From assembly GCA_039513195.1 (NCBI GenBank), contig JBCCRM010000005.1:62001-126000 (forward strand): 64,000 bases of DNA. Reading direction: 5' to 3'. The position numbers and the translations under genes were made by a program. Under the pieces are notes generated by a model. The model had not been told where the DNA came from. It made no database searches and saw only the letters and a list, made by a program, of their open reading frames with translations. Shown here in pieces: positions 1 through 8,923 of this stretch. Source of the DNA: Thermohalobaculum sp039513195 (lineage in GTDB: Bacteria; Pseudomonadota; Alphaproteobacteria; Rhodobacterales; Rhodobacteraceae). Position 1 is the stretch's first letter. Each line of letters starts with the position of its first letter.

Positions 1-94
1 CGGACTGGCCATGGCGCTCGCCGCGAAGCGCTTGCGCTTGGCTTGCGCCGATCAGCCGCCCGTGGTCTCGTCGCCAAAAAAAGGGGAGGATGAT

Positions 95-1039
95 ATGGTG
101 GCTCGGCTCGCGAACCTCGCCACGGGCGGGGTCGTTCTGCTCGATGGCGGCATGGGCCAGGAATTGCACGCCCGCGCCGGCCCCAAGGCCGGGGACAGGG
201 CTCTGTGGGGGGCCGAGGTGTTCTTGGAGGATCCGGGGATCGTCCAGAGCGTCCACGAGGATTTCATCCGCGCCGGCGCGCGGGTTATCACCACCAACAG
301 CTACCCGCTGGTGCGCGCCCGGATGCAGGCTCATGGCGGGCTCGGCGCGCATTGGCCGCGCGTGATGGCATTGGCCGGCGAGATGGCAAACCGCGCCCGC
401 GACGCGATCGGCGAGCCTGTGCTGATCGCAGGGGGTCTGCCGCCCCTGAACGGATCCTATCGCGCCGACCGGGTCGGGGCGTTCGAGCAGATCCTCCCCG
501 TCTATCGCGACCATGTCGCAGCGCTTGCGCCCTCTGTCGACCTCTTCCTATGCGAGACCATGTCGAGCGGCCAGGAAGGCCGCGCCGCCGCGCTCGCCGC
601 AGCCGAGACGGGCAAGCCGGTCTGGGTCGCCTGGACGCTCGCCGATGACGGTCCCCCGCGTTTGCGCAACGGCGAGAGCCTGGCCGAGGCGCACGCGGCG
701 CTCGACGGCATTCCGGTCGAGGCGGTGCTGGTCAATTGCTGTTGGCCGGAGAGTATCACCGCCGCGATGCCGGCGCTTCTGGCGCTGGGCGCACCCCATG
801 CGGGCGGCTACGGCAACGGCTTTGGCAAGGTCGGCGCGGATTGGACATTGGCGAAAGGCATCGCAGCGCTTGGTCGCCGGGCGGAGGTCGACCCCGCCCG
901 CTACGCCGCCATGGCCGCCCAATGGGTGCGCGCCGGTGCAACCATCATCGGCGGGTGCTGCGAGATCGGCCCGGCCCATATCGCCGCGTTGCGCGCGATG
1001 CTGGAGAGCCGGGCTGCCTCGCCGATGGCCGCGCCATGA
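95..1039 (+). CDS. Homocysteine S-methyltransferase family protein
   Basis: The 314-residue protein belongs to the zinc-dependent homocysteine S-methyltransferase family (MmuM/BHMT type), cytoplasmic enzymes that move a methyl group from S-methylmethionine or a betaine to homocysteine to make methionine. The N-terminal DGGMGQEL strand, the first zinc cysteine in LVNCCWPE and the GGCCEIGP pair near the C terminus are all visible. The ATG at 95 is chosen because AGGGGAGG lies a few bases upstream; an in-frame ATG at 11 would add 28 residues unlike the family. The stop overlaps the start of the next gene by four bases (ATGA), so the two are probably translationally coupled. The methyl donor cannot be told from sequence. 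Confidence 0.85.
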   Translation: MVARLANLATGGVVLLDGGMGQELHARAGPKAGDRALWGAEVFLEDPGIVQSVHEDFIRAGARVITTNSYPLVRARMQAHGGLGAHWPRVMALAGEMANRARDAIGEPVLIAGGLPPLNGSYRADRVGAFEQILPVYRDHVAALAPSVDLFLCETMSSGQEGRAAALAAAETGKPVWVAWTLADDGPPRLRNGESLAEAHAALDGIPVEAVLVNCCWPESITAAMPALLALGAPHAGGYGNGFGKVGADWTLAKGIAALGRRAEVDPARYAAMAAQWVRAGATIIGGCCEIGPAHIAALRAMLESRAASPMAAP

Positions 1040-1956
1040 AGATCGCGATCCTGGGCACCGGGGCGATGGGGTCGGTCTATGCCGCCCTGTTGGCGGCGGC
1101 GGGCAATGAGGTTTGGGCCATCGACCCTTGGCGGGCGCATATCGACGCGATCCGTGCCACCGGCCTGCGGGTCGAGGGGGCGAGCGGCGACCGCCTCGTC
1201 GCCTCTGTGAAAGCGACCGTCGACCCGGCCGAAGCGGGCCCTTGCGACCTCGTGATCGTCGCCACCAAGGCCCGCGATGTCGAGGCGGCGGTACGCGGGG
1301 CTGGCCCGCTACTCTCGCCACAGACAGCGGTGCTGTTCATGCAGAACGGTCTCGGCTCCAGCGATCTTGCTCGGGCGCATCTGCCGCCGGGCCGCGCGCT
1401 GCTGGGCGTCGCACAGGCCTTCGGCGCCTCGATGAAAGGTCCCGGGCATGCCCATCACAACGCCATGGACTTGATCCGCATCGGCGAGGTCGAGGGCGGC
1501 CCCTCGGAGCGTGTGAGCCGCCTGGTCGAAACCTGGCAGGAGGCCGGGTTTCGTGCTCAGGGAGAGGCGGACATCACGCGCCTGATTTGGGAGAAATTCG
1601 TCTGCAACGTCACCTTCAGCGCCCCCTGCACGGTGTTCGGCCGCCTGGTCGGCGCGATGATGGACGACCCGGCCACCTGGCGGATCTGCACCGGTTGCGC
1701 GGTCGAGGCGTATCGGGCCGGCCGGGCCCGTGGGGTGCCGTTCTCCTTCGACGATCCGGTCGCCTATGTGACCGCCTATGGCGGTAAAGTGCGAGGCGCA
1801 CGGCCGTCGATGCTGCTGGACCACTTGGCGCGGCGGCCGTCGGAGATCGACTTCTTAAACGGCGCTGCGGCGCGTCTGTCGCAGGAGAGCGGGCTGGACG
1901 CCCCCTACAACGAAACACTCGCTGCGATCGTACGGGACCGCGAGGCAGCGTTCTAG
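1036..1956 (+). CDS. panE: 2-dehydropantoate 2-reductase (ketopantoate reductase) family protein
   Basis: This 306-residue protein has the ApbA/PanE architecture. An N-terminal NADPH-binding Rossmann fold opens with the motif GTGAMGS at residues 7-13. A helical C-terminal domain follows, with the conserved lysine in IWEKFVCN and the surrounding N and S residues. The family reduces 2-dehydropantoate to pantoate in coenzyme A synthesis, but many paralogues act on other 2-keto acids. The ATG sits inside the stop of the upstream methyltransferase gene, which argues for coupled translation. That partner is unusual for panE, so the exact substrate is less certain than the fold. Confidence 0.82.
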   Translation: MKIAILGTGAMGSVYAALLAAAGNEVWAIDPWRAHIDAIRATGLRVEGASGDRLVASVKATVDPAEAGPCDLVIVATKARDVEAAVRGAGPLLSPQTAVLFMQNGLGSSDLARAHLPPGRALLGVAQAFGASMKGPGHAHHNAMDLIRIGEVEGGPSERVSRLVETWQEAGFRAQGEADITRLIWEKFVCNVTFSAPCTVFGRLVGAMMDDPATWRICTGCAVEAYRAGRARGVPFSFDDPVAYVTAYGGKVRGARPSMLLDHLARRPSEIDFLNGAAARLSQESGLDAPYNETLAAIVRDREAAF

Positions 1957-1987
1957 CCCTGCATCTTGTCTATCAAGGGTGCGTGTT

Positions 1988-2006
1988 TCTCTCAGAATCT
2001 GAGAGA
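1988..2006. promoter_or_regulatory. Perfect 19-bp palindrome containing a GANTC site
   Basis: TCTCTCAGA-A-TCTGAGAGA is a perfect 9-bp inverted repeat around a single base, 31 bp after the panE stop. The one-base spacer fits a protein-binding dyad better than a terminator hairpin, and no T-run follows. Its centre reads GAATC, a CcrM methylation target. The remaining DNA between panE and 2320 holds the CtrA-like box at 2193 and a short CACAC/GTGTG repeat at 2223-2236, and no gene. Confidence 0.4.
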
Positions 2007-2192
2007 TACTGAAAAGGACCCTGGACCGTTTGTGATCGAAACTGGGCGGTTTGCGGTGTCTCCGTCCGCCCGGCTGCCGGTCTCTCTGACTGTTTCGGGT
2101 CCGCGAGCCTTGAGAGCGTGAGGTTTTTCAGGACCGAGCGCGGGCCGCTCGACGCTGTCTTCCCAGCCGGCAATTCGCACAAAAATGTCATG

Positions 2193-2207
2193 TTAAGAAG
2201 CGGTTAA
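2193..2207 (+). promoter_or_regulatory. CtrA-type binding box (TTAA-N7-TTAA)
   Basis: TTAAGAAGCGGTTAA matches exactly the consensus for the alphaproteobacterial cell-cycle and motility regulator CtrA: two TTAA half-sites seven bases apart. It lies 113 bp upstream of the RTX protein start. TTAA is rare in this G+C-rich window, and I found no other exact full site in front of a gene. Binding by CtrA is inferred. Confidence 0.5.
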
Positions 2208-2319
2208 CCCTAATCGCGATCACACACAACCGTGTGAAACTTCGTGTCTAACGGTCCCGAGAGCTCCCGTGTTCGGCAATGCCGCCACGACCAAGCAAGA
2301 CCCTTTGCAGGAGCACGAC

Positions 2320-3738
2320 ATGACTGATCTGCGCGTTACGATCGACAACACCTCGCCCGTTGGCGGGACCTTTCTGACCCCGGTCTGGTTCGGCTTTCAC
2401 GACGGAAGCTTCGATCTTTTCGACGGTGGCCAAGCCGCCTCGGCCGGTCTGGAGCAAATCGCCGAGGATGGTGCGGCCGCGGGCCTGGCCACCGAATTGG
2501 TTGCCGCCGACAGCGATGGCGAGGGCTTTGTGATCACCGGGGCAGGCGGACCGATCGCGACGCAGGAGACGACCTCGCAGGTGCTGAGCGTCAACGGCCT
2601 CTCGAACCCGCTGGTGAGCCTGGCCGCGATGCTGTTGCCGTCGAACGATGCGTTTATCGGCACAGGCGAGGCGGTGCGGTTGTTCGACGATGCGGGCAAC
2701 TTCCTCGGCGCCCAGACCTTGGTGTTCGCGGGCGAGAACGTCTACGACGCCGGCACCGAGTTCAACACGGAGATGGATGCGGCCTTCATCAACCAGACCG
2801 GGCCGGATACGGGACTGGATGAGAATAGCGTGGTGCGCCTGCACGAGGGCTTTAACGGCTCCGCCGGCAACCCGGATGGCAGCCTCGGCAATCCCGACGG
2901 CATGCCGGGCGAGCAAATCATCCTGGGCGGGACCAACGACTTCATGGCGTTCATCGACCCGGTGGCCGCCGATTTCACCCTGCCGGGTGCGCAGATCGCC
3001 TCGGTTCATATCAACACCGTCGAGATCCGGACCGGCACCGACGCCGGAGAGCGGATCTTCGGTTCCGCCGCCGACGATCTGGTCGAGGCAGGCGGCGGCA
3101 ATGACAAGGTCTTTGCCCGCGCAGGCTTCGACGAAGTTATGGCCGGCAGCGGCGATGACCGAGCCTTCCTCGGCCACGGCAATGACCGCGCCTATGGCCA
3201 GGACGGGTCGGACAAGCTGTTCGGCGATGGCGGCGACGACTTCCTGGACGGCGGCGACCACAAAGATGCGCTGTTCGGCGGCACTGGGAATGACGAGCTC
3301 TATGGCGGCGCGGGCAACGACCACCTGTTCGGCCAGTCCGGGAACGATAGGCTGGACGGTGGCGAGGGGAATGACCGCATCTTCGCCCAGAATGGCGACG
3401 ACTACGCCATGGGTGGCGCGGGCAATGACAAGATCTTCGGCGCGCAGGGCGACGACCACCTGGCCGGCGGTCTCGGCAATGACGACGTGTTCGGCGGCGT
3501 CGGCGACGACAGCTTCTACTTCGCGGCCGGCGACGGCCATGACCGGTTGTTCAATTTCGGCCGGGGCGAGGACGAGCTGATTTTGCAGATCGATGGCATC
3601 GACAGCGCCGAGGATCTGTTCGCCACAGCGACGCAGCTTGCCCGGGGTACGGAGTTCGACTTTGGCGACGACGGGTCGGTCCTACTGTTCGGGGCGCGCC
3701 TCAATCAGCTCGACGGCGACGATTTCAGCTTTGTCTGA
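2320..3738 (+). CDS. Secreted spondin_N-domain / RTX calcium-binding protein
   Basis: The 472-residue protein has two parts. Residues 1 to about 230 resemble the spondin_N domain of marine bacterial surface proteins, with motifs such as GGTFLTPVWFGFHDG. From about residue 245 to 430 there is a run of roughly fifteen RTX nonapeptides (GGxGNDxxx), which bind calcium and fold into a parallel beta-roll outside the cell. There is no N-terminal signal peptide and the C terminus is acidic and uncleaved, as for type I secretion substrates. No transporter genes lie nearby. The ATG at 2320 follows GCAGGAG; an ATG at 2269 has no ribosome-binding site. The upstream CtrA-type box suggests cell-cycle or motility-linked expression. 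Adhesion is a guess. Confidence 0.85.
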   Translation: MTDLRVTIDNTSPVGGTFLTPVWFGFHDGSFDLFDGGQAASAGLEQIAEDGAAAGLATELVAADSDGEGFVITGAGGPIATQETTSQVLSVNGLSNPLVSLAAMLLPSNDAFIGTGEAVRLFDDAGNFLGAQTLVFAGENVYDAGTEFNTEMDAAFINQTGPDTGLDENSVVRLHEGFNGSAGNPDGSLGNPDGMPGEQIILGGTNDFMAFIDPVAADFTLPGAQIASVHINTVEIRTGTDAGERIFGSAADDLVEAGGGNDKVFARAGFDEVMAGSGDDRAFLGHGNDRAYGQDGSDKLFGDGGDDFLDGGDHKDALFGGTGNDELYGGAGNDHLFGQSGNDRLDGGEGNDRIFAQNGDDYAMGGAGNDKIFGAQGDDHLAGGLGNDDVFGGVGDDSFYFAAGDGHDRLFNFGRGEDELILQIDGIDSAEDLFATATQLARGTEFDFGDDGSVLLFGARLNQLDGDDFSFV

Positions 3739-3992
3739 TCCTTCCCGCCGCGGAGGCGTTTGAGAGAGGTTGGGGCAGGCGCAGCGACCCGTCTGCCCCT
3801 TTCGCCGTGTGGTCGGTCGGATCGGCGTGCCGCTCTGCCCGCCCTGAGGCGCGGCGGTGCAGGATTTTCGGAGGATGACCAAAACCGGCGCGCCGGTGCT
3901 GACCTGCCGCTTCTCCGTCGCCTAATTGTGCCCAAGGGTGTGGGTTCCGTGCAAAGCTCCGTTGGCTGCGGATGTTAGGCGGGAGGTATCGC

Positions 3993-4880
3993 ATGTGGCG
4001 CATCGTGGGATTGGTGGCGGTCTTCGCAATGCTTGCGGTGGAGGCTTGGGCCGGCGAGGTGCGGGAGAATCAGGCCGCACCCAGCCCGGCCTTGGGCGGC
4101 GAGATCCGCTACAGCCTCTATCTGCCCGAAGGCCATGAAACCGGCGCCCGGTACCCTGTGGTCTACCTGCTGCACGGCTATGGTGGCGGGCAGCGGGAAT
4201 GGCTGCACGGTGGGCGGTTGGAGGCGCTGCTCGACCGGCTGATCGCGGCGGACGAGATCGGGCCTGTGATCGCTGTGATGCCCGCGGCTGGCAAGAGCTG
4301 GTATGTCGACAGCGCGAGATATGGCGGGCCGGGCGACTACGAAACCGCGATCATGCGCGATCTGATGGCAGAGATAGACCGGCGCTACCCGACCCGCGCC
4401 GCGTTCGGGCAGCGGGCGGTGGCCGGCAATTCCATGGGTGGCTTCGGGGCGCTGCGCCTGGCGTTTCGCCATCCTGAGCGCTTCGCGGCCGTCGCGGGGC
4501 TGAGCCCGGCGATATTTATGCCCGATGGCGTTTCCTGGCCCGACACTTTGGCGACCTCTCCGACCGAAGAGCAGGACAAATGGTTCCCCCGCACCTTTGG
4601 CGAGCGTTTCGACCTGGAGATCTACAAGGCAGAGACGCCCTTCGCCCATCTCGACACGATGATGGCCGCGCAGGCGCAGCCGCAAGTCCTGCTCACCGTC
4701 GCCGATGACGACTATTTCCGCCTGCATGACGGCACGGTGGAGATGTACGTCGAGCTGCGCCGCCGCGGCCTAAAGCCGGAGCTGCGGGTCGGCGATGGCG
4801 GCCATGATTGGGACTATTGGCGCGGGGCGGCGGAGGAGGCATTCCGCTTCTTCGACGGGGTGTTCCACCCGGCGGAGTAA
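3993..4880 (+). CDS. Secreted esterase, alpha/beta-hydrolase (esterase D/tributyrin type)
   Basis: The protein is 295 residues long with a Sec-type signal peptide (hydrophobic run IVGLVAVFAMLAVEA ending in AWA). The mature part is an alpha/beta-hydrolase of the esterase D/antigen 85 group: the oxyanion segment YLLHGYGGG, the nucleophile elbow GNSMGGFG, and a late aspartate and histidine (ADDD and GGHDW). It should hydrolyse carboxylic esters in the periplasm or outside; the natural substrate is unknown. The start at 3993 is preceded by GGGAGGT. The gene stands alone and converges on pyc. The 254 bp upstream of it hold no recognisable gene. Confidence 0.8.
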   Translation: MWRIVGLVAVFAMLAVEAWAGEVRENQAAPSPALGGEIRYSLYLPEGHETGARYPVVYLLHGYGGGQREWLHGGRLEALLDRLIAADEIGPVIAVMPAAGKSWYVDSARYGGPGDYETAIMRDLMAEIDRRYPTRAAFGQRAVAGNSMGGFGALRLAFRHPERFAAVAGLSPAIFMPDGVSWPDTLATSPTEEQDKWFPRTFGERFDLEIYKAETPFAHLDTMMAAQAQPQVLLTVADDDYFRLHDGTVEMYVELRRRGLKPELRVGDGGHDWDYWRGAAEEAFRFFDGVFHPAE

Positions 4881-5091
4881 GGGTGTAGGGCACCAGAGCG
4901 CCCCGCCTGAGGGGCGTCACGTCAGCATCTCGCCGGCATGCAGCAGGATCCACGCGATGTGGTCTCCGGCGCCGATTTGCCATCCTCCGGGCCGATCCAG
5001 GTGTGGTCCTCGACGGAGGGCCGCGCTGCGCCCGAGGGTATAGCCTGGGCCGAGAGAGCTGGTGCGTTACCGATCTGGCCGGAACTCCGTC

Positions 5092-8000
5092 TCAGGTCGC
5101 AAAGGCGATCAGCAGGTCCTTTGCGTCTACCTGGGTGCCGGGGGGTGTCACCACTCGCTCGATGACGCCGTCCCGGTCGGCATGCATGGCCGTTTCCATC
5201 TTCATCGCCTCCAACGTCAGCAGCATGTCGCCGGCATGGACGGTCTGGCCTGGCTCCACAGCGACCGAGGCGACTAGGCCTGGCATCGGGGCCGCCAGGT
5301 GGTTGGGGTTGCCATCCTCGGCCTTTTCCGCAGTGCCCGCCGTGGCGGAGAGGCGCGCATCCTTTACCCGGATGGTGCGCGGCTGGCCGTTAAGTTCGTA
5401 AAAGAGGTTCACCTCGCCATGCTCGTCAGGCTCGGAAATCGCCTGCAGCACGATGACCAACGTCACCCCGGGGCGCAGGTCGACCTGGATCTCCTGCCCT
5501 GGCTCCATCCCGTAAAAGAAGGTGTGGGTGGGCAGGACGCGCACAGGACCGTAGTCTCGCCGCCGGCCCATATAGTCGAGATAAACTTTTGGGTACATCA
5601 GGTAGGAGCACAGGTCCTCGTCATCGACGACATGCCCCTCCATCGCGTCGACGGCTTCCTGGCGCGTCGCCTCGAGATCCACCGCTTGCATAAGGCTGCC
5701 AGGGCGCACGGTGATCGGATCGGCGCCCTTCAGGACCTTCTTCTGCAAGGCTTCCGGGAACCCGCCATGGGGCTGGCCGACCTCGCCCTTGAAGAAGGTA
5801 ACGACGCTGTCCGGGAAGGCGATCTCGTGGTCGGGGTCGAGCGCGTCCTCCGCCGTCAGCCCGCCTGCGACCAGCGTCAGGGCCAGATCGCCCACGGTCT
5901 TGGCGATGGGCGTCACCTTGATCACATCGCCGAAGAGCGCATTCACATCCGCATAGGTTTTCGCGACCTCGTGCCAGCGGTCCTCCAGACCCATGGACCG
6001 GGCCTGGGCGCGCAGATTGGTGACTTGGCCGCCCGGCATCTCGTGGAGATAGACCTCGGAAGTGCCGGCGCGCATATCCGCCTCGAACCCCGCATATTGG
6101 GCGCGCACCTCCTCCCAATAGGCGGAGATCTCGCGGATTGCATCGAGGTCGAGCCCGGTGTCCCGCGGCTGGTTCTTCAGCGCCGCGACCAGCGAGCCGA
6201 GGGGCGGTTGCGAGGTGAGCCCGGAGAACGCGTCGCAGGCCGCATCGGCGGCGTCCACTCCGGCCTCCGCCGCGGCGAGGATCGAGGCAGCCGAGATGCC
6301 GGAGGTGTCGTGGGTGTGGAAATGGATCGGGATCGCGATCTCGTCCTTCAGCGCCTTGATCAGCACGGTCGCCGCAGCCGGTTTCACCAGCCCGCCCATA
6401 TCCTTAATGCAGAGGATGTGGGACCCCGCCGCCTCGAGCTGTTTGGCGAGATCGACATAGTATTTCAGCGAATACTTCGCTCGGTCGGGGTCGTGGATAT
6501 CGCCGGTGTAGCAGACCGCGGCCTCTAAGATCCGCCCTGTCTGAAGCACTCCGTCGCAGGCAACGCGCATGTTTTCGACCCAGTTGAGCGGGTCGAAGAC
6601 GCGAAAAATGTCGATGCCCGAGAGCGCCGCCTGGTCGATGAATTTGCCGACCACATTGTCCGGGTAGTTGGTGTAGCCGACCCCGTTTGAGGCGCGGAGC
6701 AGCATCTGGGTCAGCATGTTCGGCATAGCGGCGCGTAGGTCCACCAGCCGCTTCCATGGGCATTCCTGCAGGAAGCGATAGGCTACGTCGAAGGTCGCAC
6801 CGCCCCAGCATTCGACCGAGAAGAGGCCCGGCAGTCGGTGCGCGTAATTGGGTGCGATCCGCAGCATGTCGATCGAACGCATGCGGGTCGCCAGCAGCGA
6901 TTGGTGCCCGTCGCGCATCGCCGTGTCGGTCAGCAGCAGCGCCTGGCTCGCCAGCATCTTATCGGCGACCACCTTCGGCCCCTCTGCCTCGAGCACCTGC
7001 TTCCAGCCGGTGGGCGGCTTGCCGGCGGCGTGGTCCGGCGGTTTGGGCAGGCGCGCGGCCGCTGGCGGGCGGTCGCGGCCCGCGGCCTCAGGGCTACCGT
7101 TGACCGTGACCTCGGAGACGTATTGGAGGAGCTTCGTCGCCCGGTCCCGGCGCTTTCGGAACTCGAACAGGCCCGGTGTCGTGTCGATGAATTTGGTGGT
7201 GTAGGTGTTGTCGAGGAAGGTCGGGTGCTGCAGCAGGTTCTCGACAAAGACGATATTGGTGGCGACGCCGCGGATCCGGAATTCGCGGAGCGCGCGGTCC
7301 ATGCGAGCTATGGCTTCCTGCGGCGTCGGCGCCCAGGCAGTGACCTTTTCTAGCAGACTGTCGTAATAGCGGGTGATCACGGCGCCGGAATAGGCGGTGC
7401 CGCCGTCGAGGCGGATGCCGAAGCCCGTGGCGCCGCGATAGGCGGTGATACGGCCATAGTCCGGGACGAAATTGTTGATCGGGTCTTCCGAGGTGATGCG
7501 GCATTGCACGGCATGGCCGGAGAGGTCGATCTCCGCCTGGCTGGCGGCGCCGGTCGCCTCTGCGAGGCTCGCGCTCTCGGTCACGCGGATCTGCGCTTTG
7601 ACGATATCGATGCCGGTGACCTCCTCGGTCACGGTGTGCTCGACCTGGATGCGGGGGTTGACCTCGATGAAGTAGAAGCGGCCGGTGTCCATATCCATCA
7701 GGAATTCGACCGTGCCGGCGCATTGATAGTTGGCGTGCCGGGCGATCTTGAGCCCGAGGGTGCAGAGTTCTTCGCGTTGTTCGGCGGAGAGGTAGGGGGC
7801 AGGCGCGCGTTCAACGACCTTTTGGTTGCGCCGCTGGACCGTGCAGTCCCGCTCCCACAGGTGGTAGATCTCGCCGTGATGGTCGCCGAGGATCTGTACT
7901 TCCACATGGCGAGCGCGGAGGATCATCTTTTCGAGATAGCCCTCGCCATTGCCGAAGGCGGCTTCGGCCTCGCGGCGTCCCTCGCGAACCTTGTCGGGGA

Positions 8001-8553
8001 GCTCAGCCGAGGCCATCACCGGGCGCATACCGCGTCCGCCCCCGCCCCAGGAGGCCTTGAGCATCAGGGGATAGCCGGTCTCCTCGGCCATCGCGGCGAT
8101 CCGGTCCATGGCGCCGGGGGCATCGGGGTCGGGCAGTACCTCGGTCGCAGGGATCACGGGGACGCCTGCGGCGATGGCGGCCTGGCGGGCAGAGGCTTTG
8201 TCGCCCAGCATGCGCATGGTCTCGGCCTTCGGGCCGATGAAGGCGATGCCGGCGAGCACGCAGGCATCGACAAAATCCGGGTTCTCGCTGAGCAGGCCAT
8301 AACCCGGATGGATGGCGTCGGCGCCGCTTTCGACGGCGATGCGCACGATATCGGCGATGTCGAGATAGGCAGCCACGGGACCCTTGCCCTCGCCGACCTG
8401 ATAGGCTTCGTCGGCCTTAAAGCGGTGGAGGGCGAGGCGGTCCTCGGCGGCATAGATCGCGACGGTGCGCTTGCCGAGCTCGTTGGCGGCGCGGAGCACC
8501 CGGATGGCGATCTCGCCGCGATTGGCGACCAGGATTTTCTTGAGCTCTGCCAT
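5092..8553 (-). CDS. pyc: Pyruvate carboxylase
   Basis: At 1153 residues this is a full-length single-chain pyruvate carboxylase, the biotin enzyme that converts pyruvate, bicarbonate and ATP to oxaloacetate to refill the TCA cycle. The order is biotin carboxylase (start MAELKKILVANRGE; glycine-rich ATP loop SWGGGGRGM), then the carboxyltransferase with its metal site (LLTDTAMRDGHQSL and HFHTHDTSG), then a C-terminal biotinyl domain with the biotin lysine in EAMKMET. The start at 8553 is supported by AGGGG upstream; an ATG 26 codons earlier adds a non-homologous tail. The gene is monocistronic. The 211 bp between its stop and the esterase hold no gene, only a short GC hairpin near 4898-4916. 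Confidence 0.97.
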   Translation of the reverse strand: MAELKKILVANRGEIAIRVLRAANELGKRTVAIYAAEDRLALHRFKADEAYQVGEGKGPVAAYLDIADIVRIAVESGADAIHPGYGLLSENPDFVDACVLAGIAFIGPKAETMRMLGDKASARQAAIAAGVPVIPATEVLPDPDAPGAMDRIAAMAEETGYPLMLKASWGGGGRGMRPVMASAELPDKVREGRREAEAAFGNGEGYLEKMILRARHVEVQILGDHHGEIYHLWERDCTVQRRNQKVVERAPAPYLSAEQREELCTLGLKIARHANYQCAGTVEFLMDMDTGRFYFIEVNPRIQVEHTVTEEVTGIDIVKAQIRVTESASLAEATGAASQAEIDLSGHAVQCRITSEDPINNFVPDYGRITAYRGATGFGIRLDGGTAYSGAVITRYYDSLLEKVTAWAPTPQEAIARMDRALREFRIRGVATNIVFVENLLQHPTFLDNTYTTKFIDTTPGLFEFRKRRDRATKLLQYVSEVTVNGSPEAAGRDRPPAAARLPKPPDHAAGKPPTGWKQVLEAEGPKVVADKMLASQALLLTDTAMRDGHQSLLATRMRSIDMLRIAPNYAHRLPGLFSVECWGGATFDVAYRFLQECPWKRLVDLRAAMPNMLTQMLLRASNGVGYTNYPDNVVGKFIDQAALSGIDIFRVFDPLNWVENMRVACDGVLQTGRILEAAVCYTGDIHDPDRAKYSLKYYVDLAKQLEAAGSHILCIKDMGGLVKPAAATVLIKALKDEIAIPIHFHTHDTSGISAASILAAAEAGVDAADAACDAFSGLTSQPPLGSLVAALKNQPRDTGLDLDAIREISAYWEEVRAQYAGFEADMRAGTSEVYLHEMPGGQVTNLRAQARSMGLEDRWHEVAKTYADVNALFGDVIKVTPIAKTVGDLALTLVAGGLTAEDALDPDHEIAFPDSVVTFFKGEVGQPHGGFPEALQKKVLKGADPITVRPGSLMQAVDLEATRQEAVDAMEGHVVDDEDLCSYLMYPKVYLDYMGRRRDYGPVRVLPTHTFFYGMEPGQEIQVDLRPGVTLVIVLQAISEPDEHGEVNLFYELNGQPRTIRVKDARLSATAGTAEKAEDGNPNHLAAPMPGLVASVAVEPGQTVHAGDMLLTLEAMKMETAMHADRDGVIERVVTPPGTQVDAKDLLIAFAT

Positions 8554-8670
8554 GGCGGTTCCCCTGCTGTACCCCGCGGTGACAATGCATAATTGGGCCG
8601 ACGGCGCCAGTCTGCGGAGTTCCGGTCGCAAGGAAGTCCACAGTGCAGGCGCCGATCATCTGCCCAAGCA

Positions 8671-8770
8671 GAGTTCCGCCACGCGCTGACCCGCGTGCCG
8701 TCCGGGCCGCCGCGTCCACCACCCGGCTTGTTGCAATGCTGGCGCGCGCGGCGGAGGACCGAGGCTTGCG
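8671..8770 (+). repeat. GC-rich dispersed repeat family 2, copy 1
   Basis: This stretch, in the 370 bp between pyc and the next gene, resembles the segments at 53403-53515 and (inverted) 63300-63416, and the first part of 15721-15800. Shared blocks include GTTCCGCCACGCGC, GGCCGCCGCGTC and CTTGTGGGAC. The rest of the gap is GC-rich with no convincing gene; a block like GGCAGACGCGGCGCCCCC near 8859-8879 recurs near 53601-53618. Confidence 0.5.
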
Positions 8771-8923
8771 CTTGTGGGACGGCCGCGGCGCCTGCGGAGG
8801 TGCCACGAGCGCCGCAGTGAAAGCCCGCCGCGGGTGAGGCCGTGCCAGGTGCGCAGGCGGCAGACGCGGCGCCCCCGCCGCAGAGCGGTCAGCGATGCGG
8901 CCCCAAGCATGCGTGCGCTGGCC

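Noticed and set aside
4898..4916. Short GC hairpin after the esterase gene as a terminator
   Set aside because: Stem of only six to seven base pairs and no T-run on either strand.
4917..5066. A 49-codon minus-strand frame ending LLHAGEMLT between the esterase and pyc
   Set aside because: No possible start codon is present in the frame, and the text matches nothing I know.
5299..8592. Long plus-strand open frames opposite pyruvate carboxylase
   Set aside because: They are the antisense of a clearly coding gene with high G+C third positions; the proteins match nothing and have no ribosome-binding sites.
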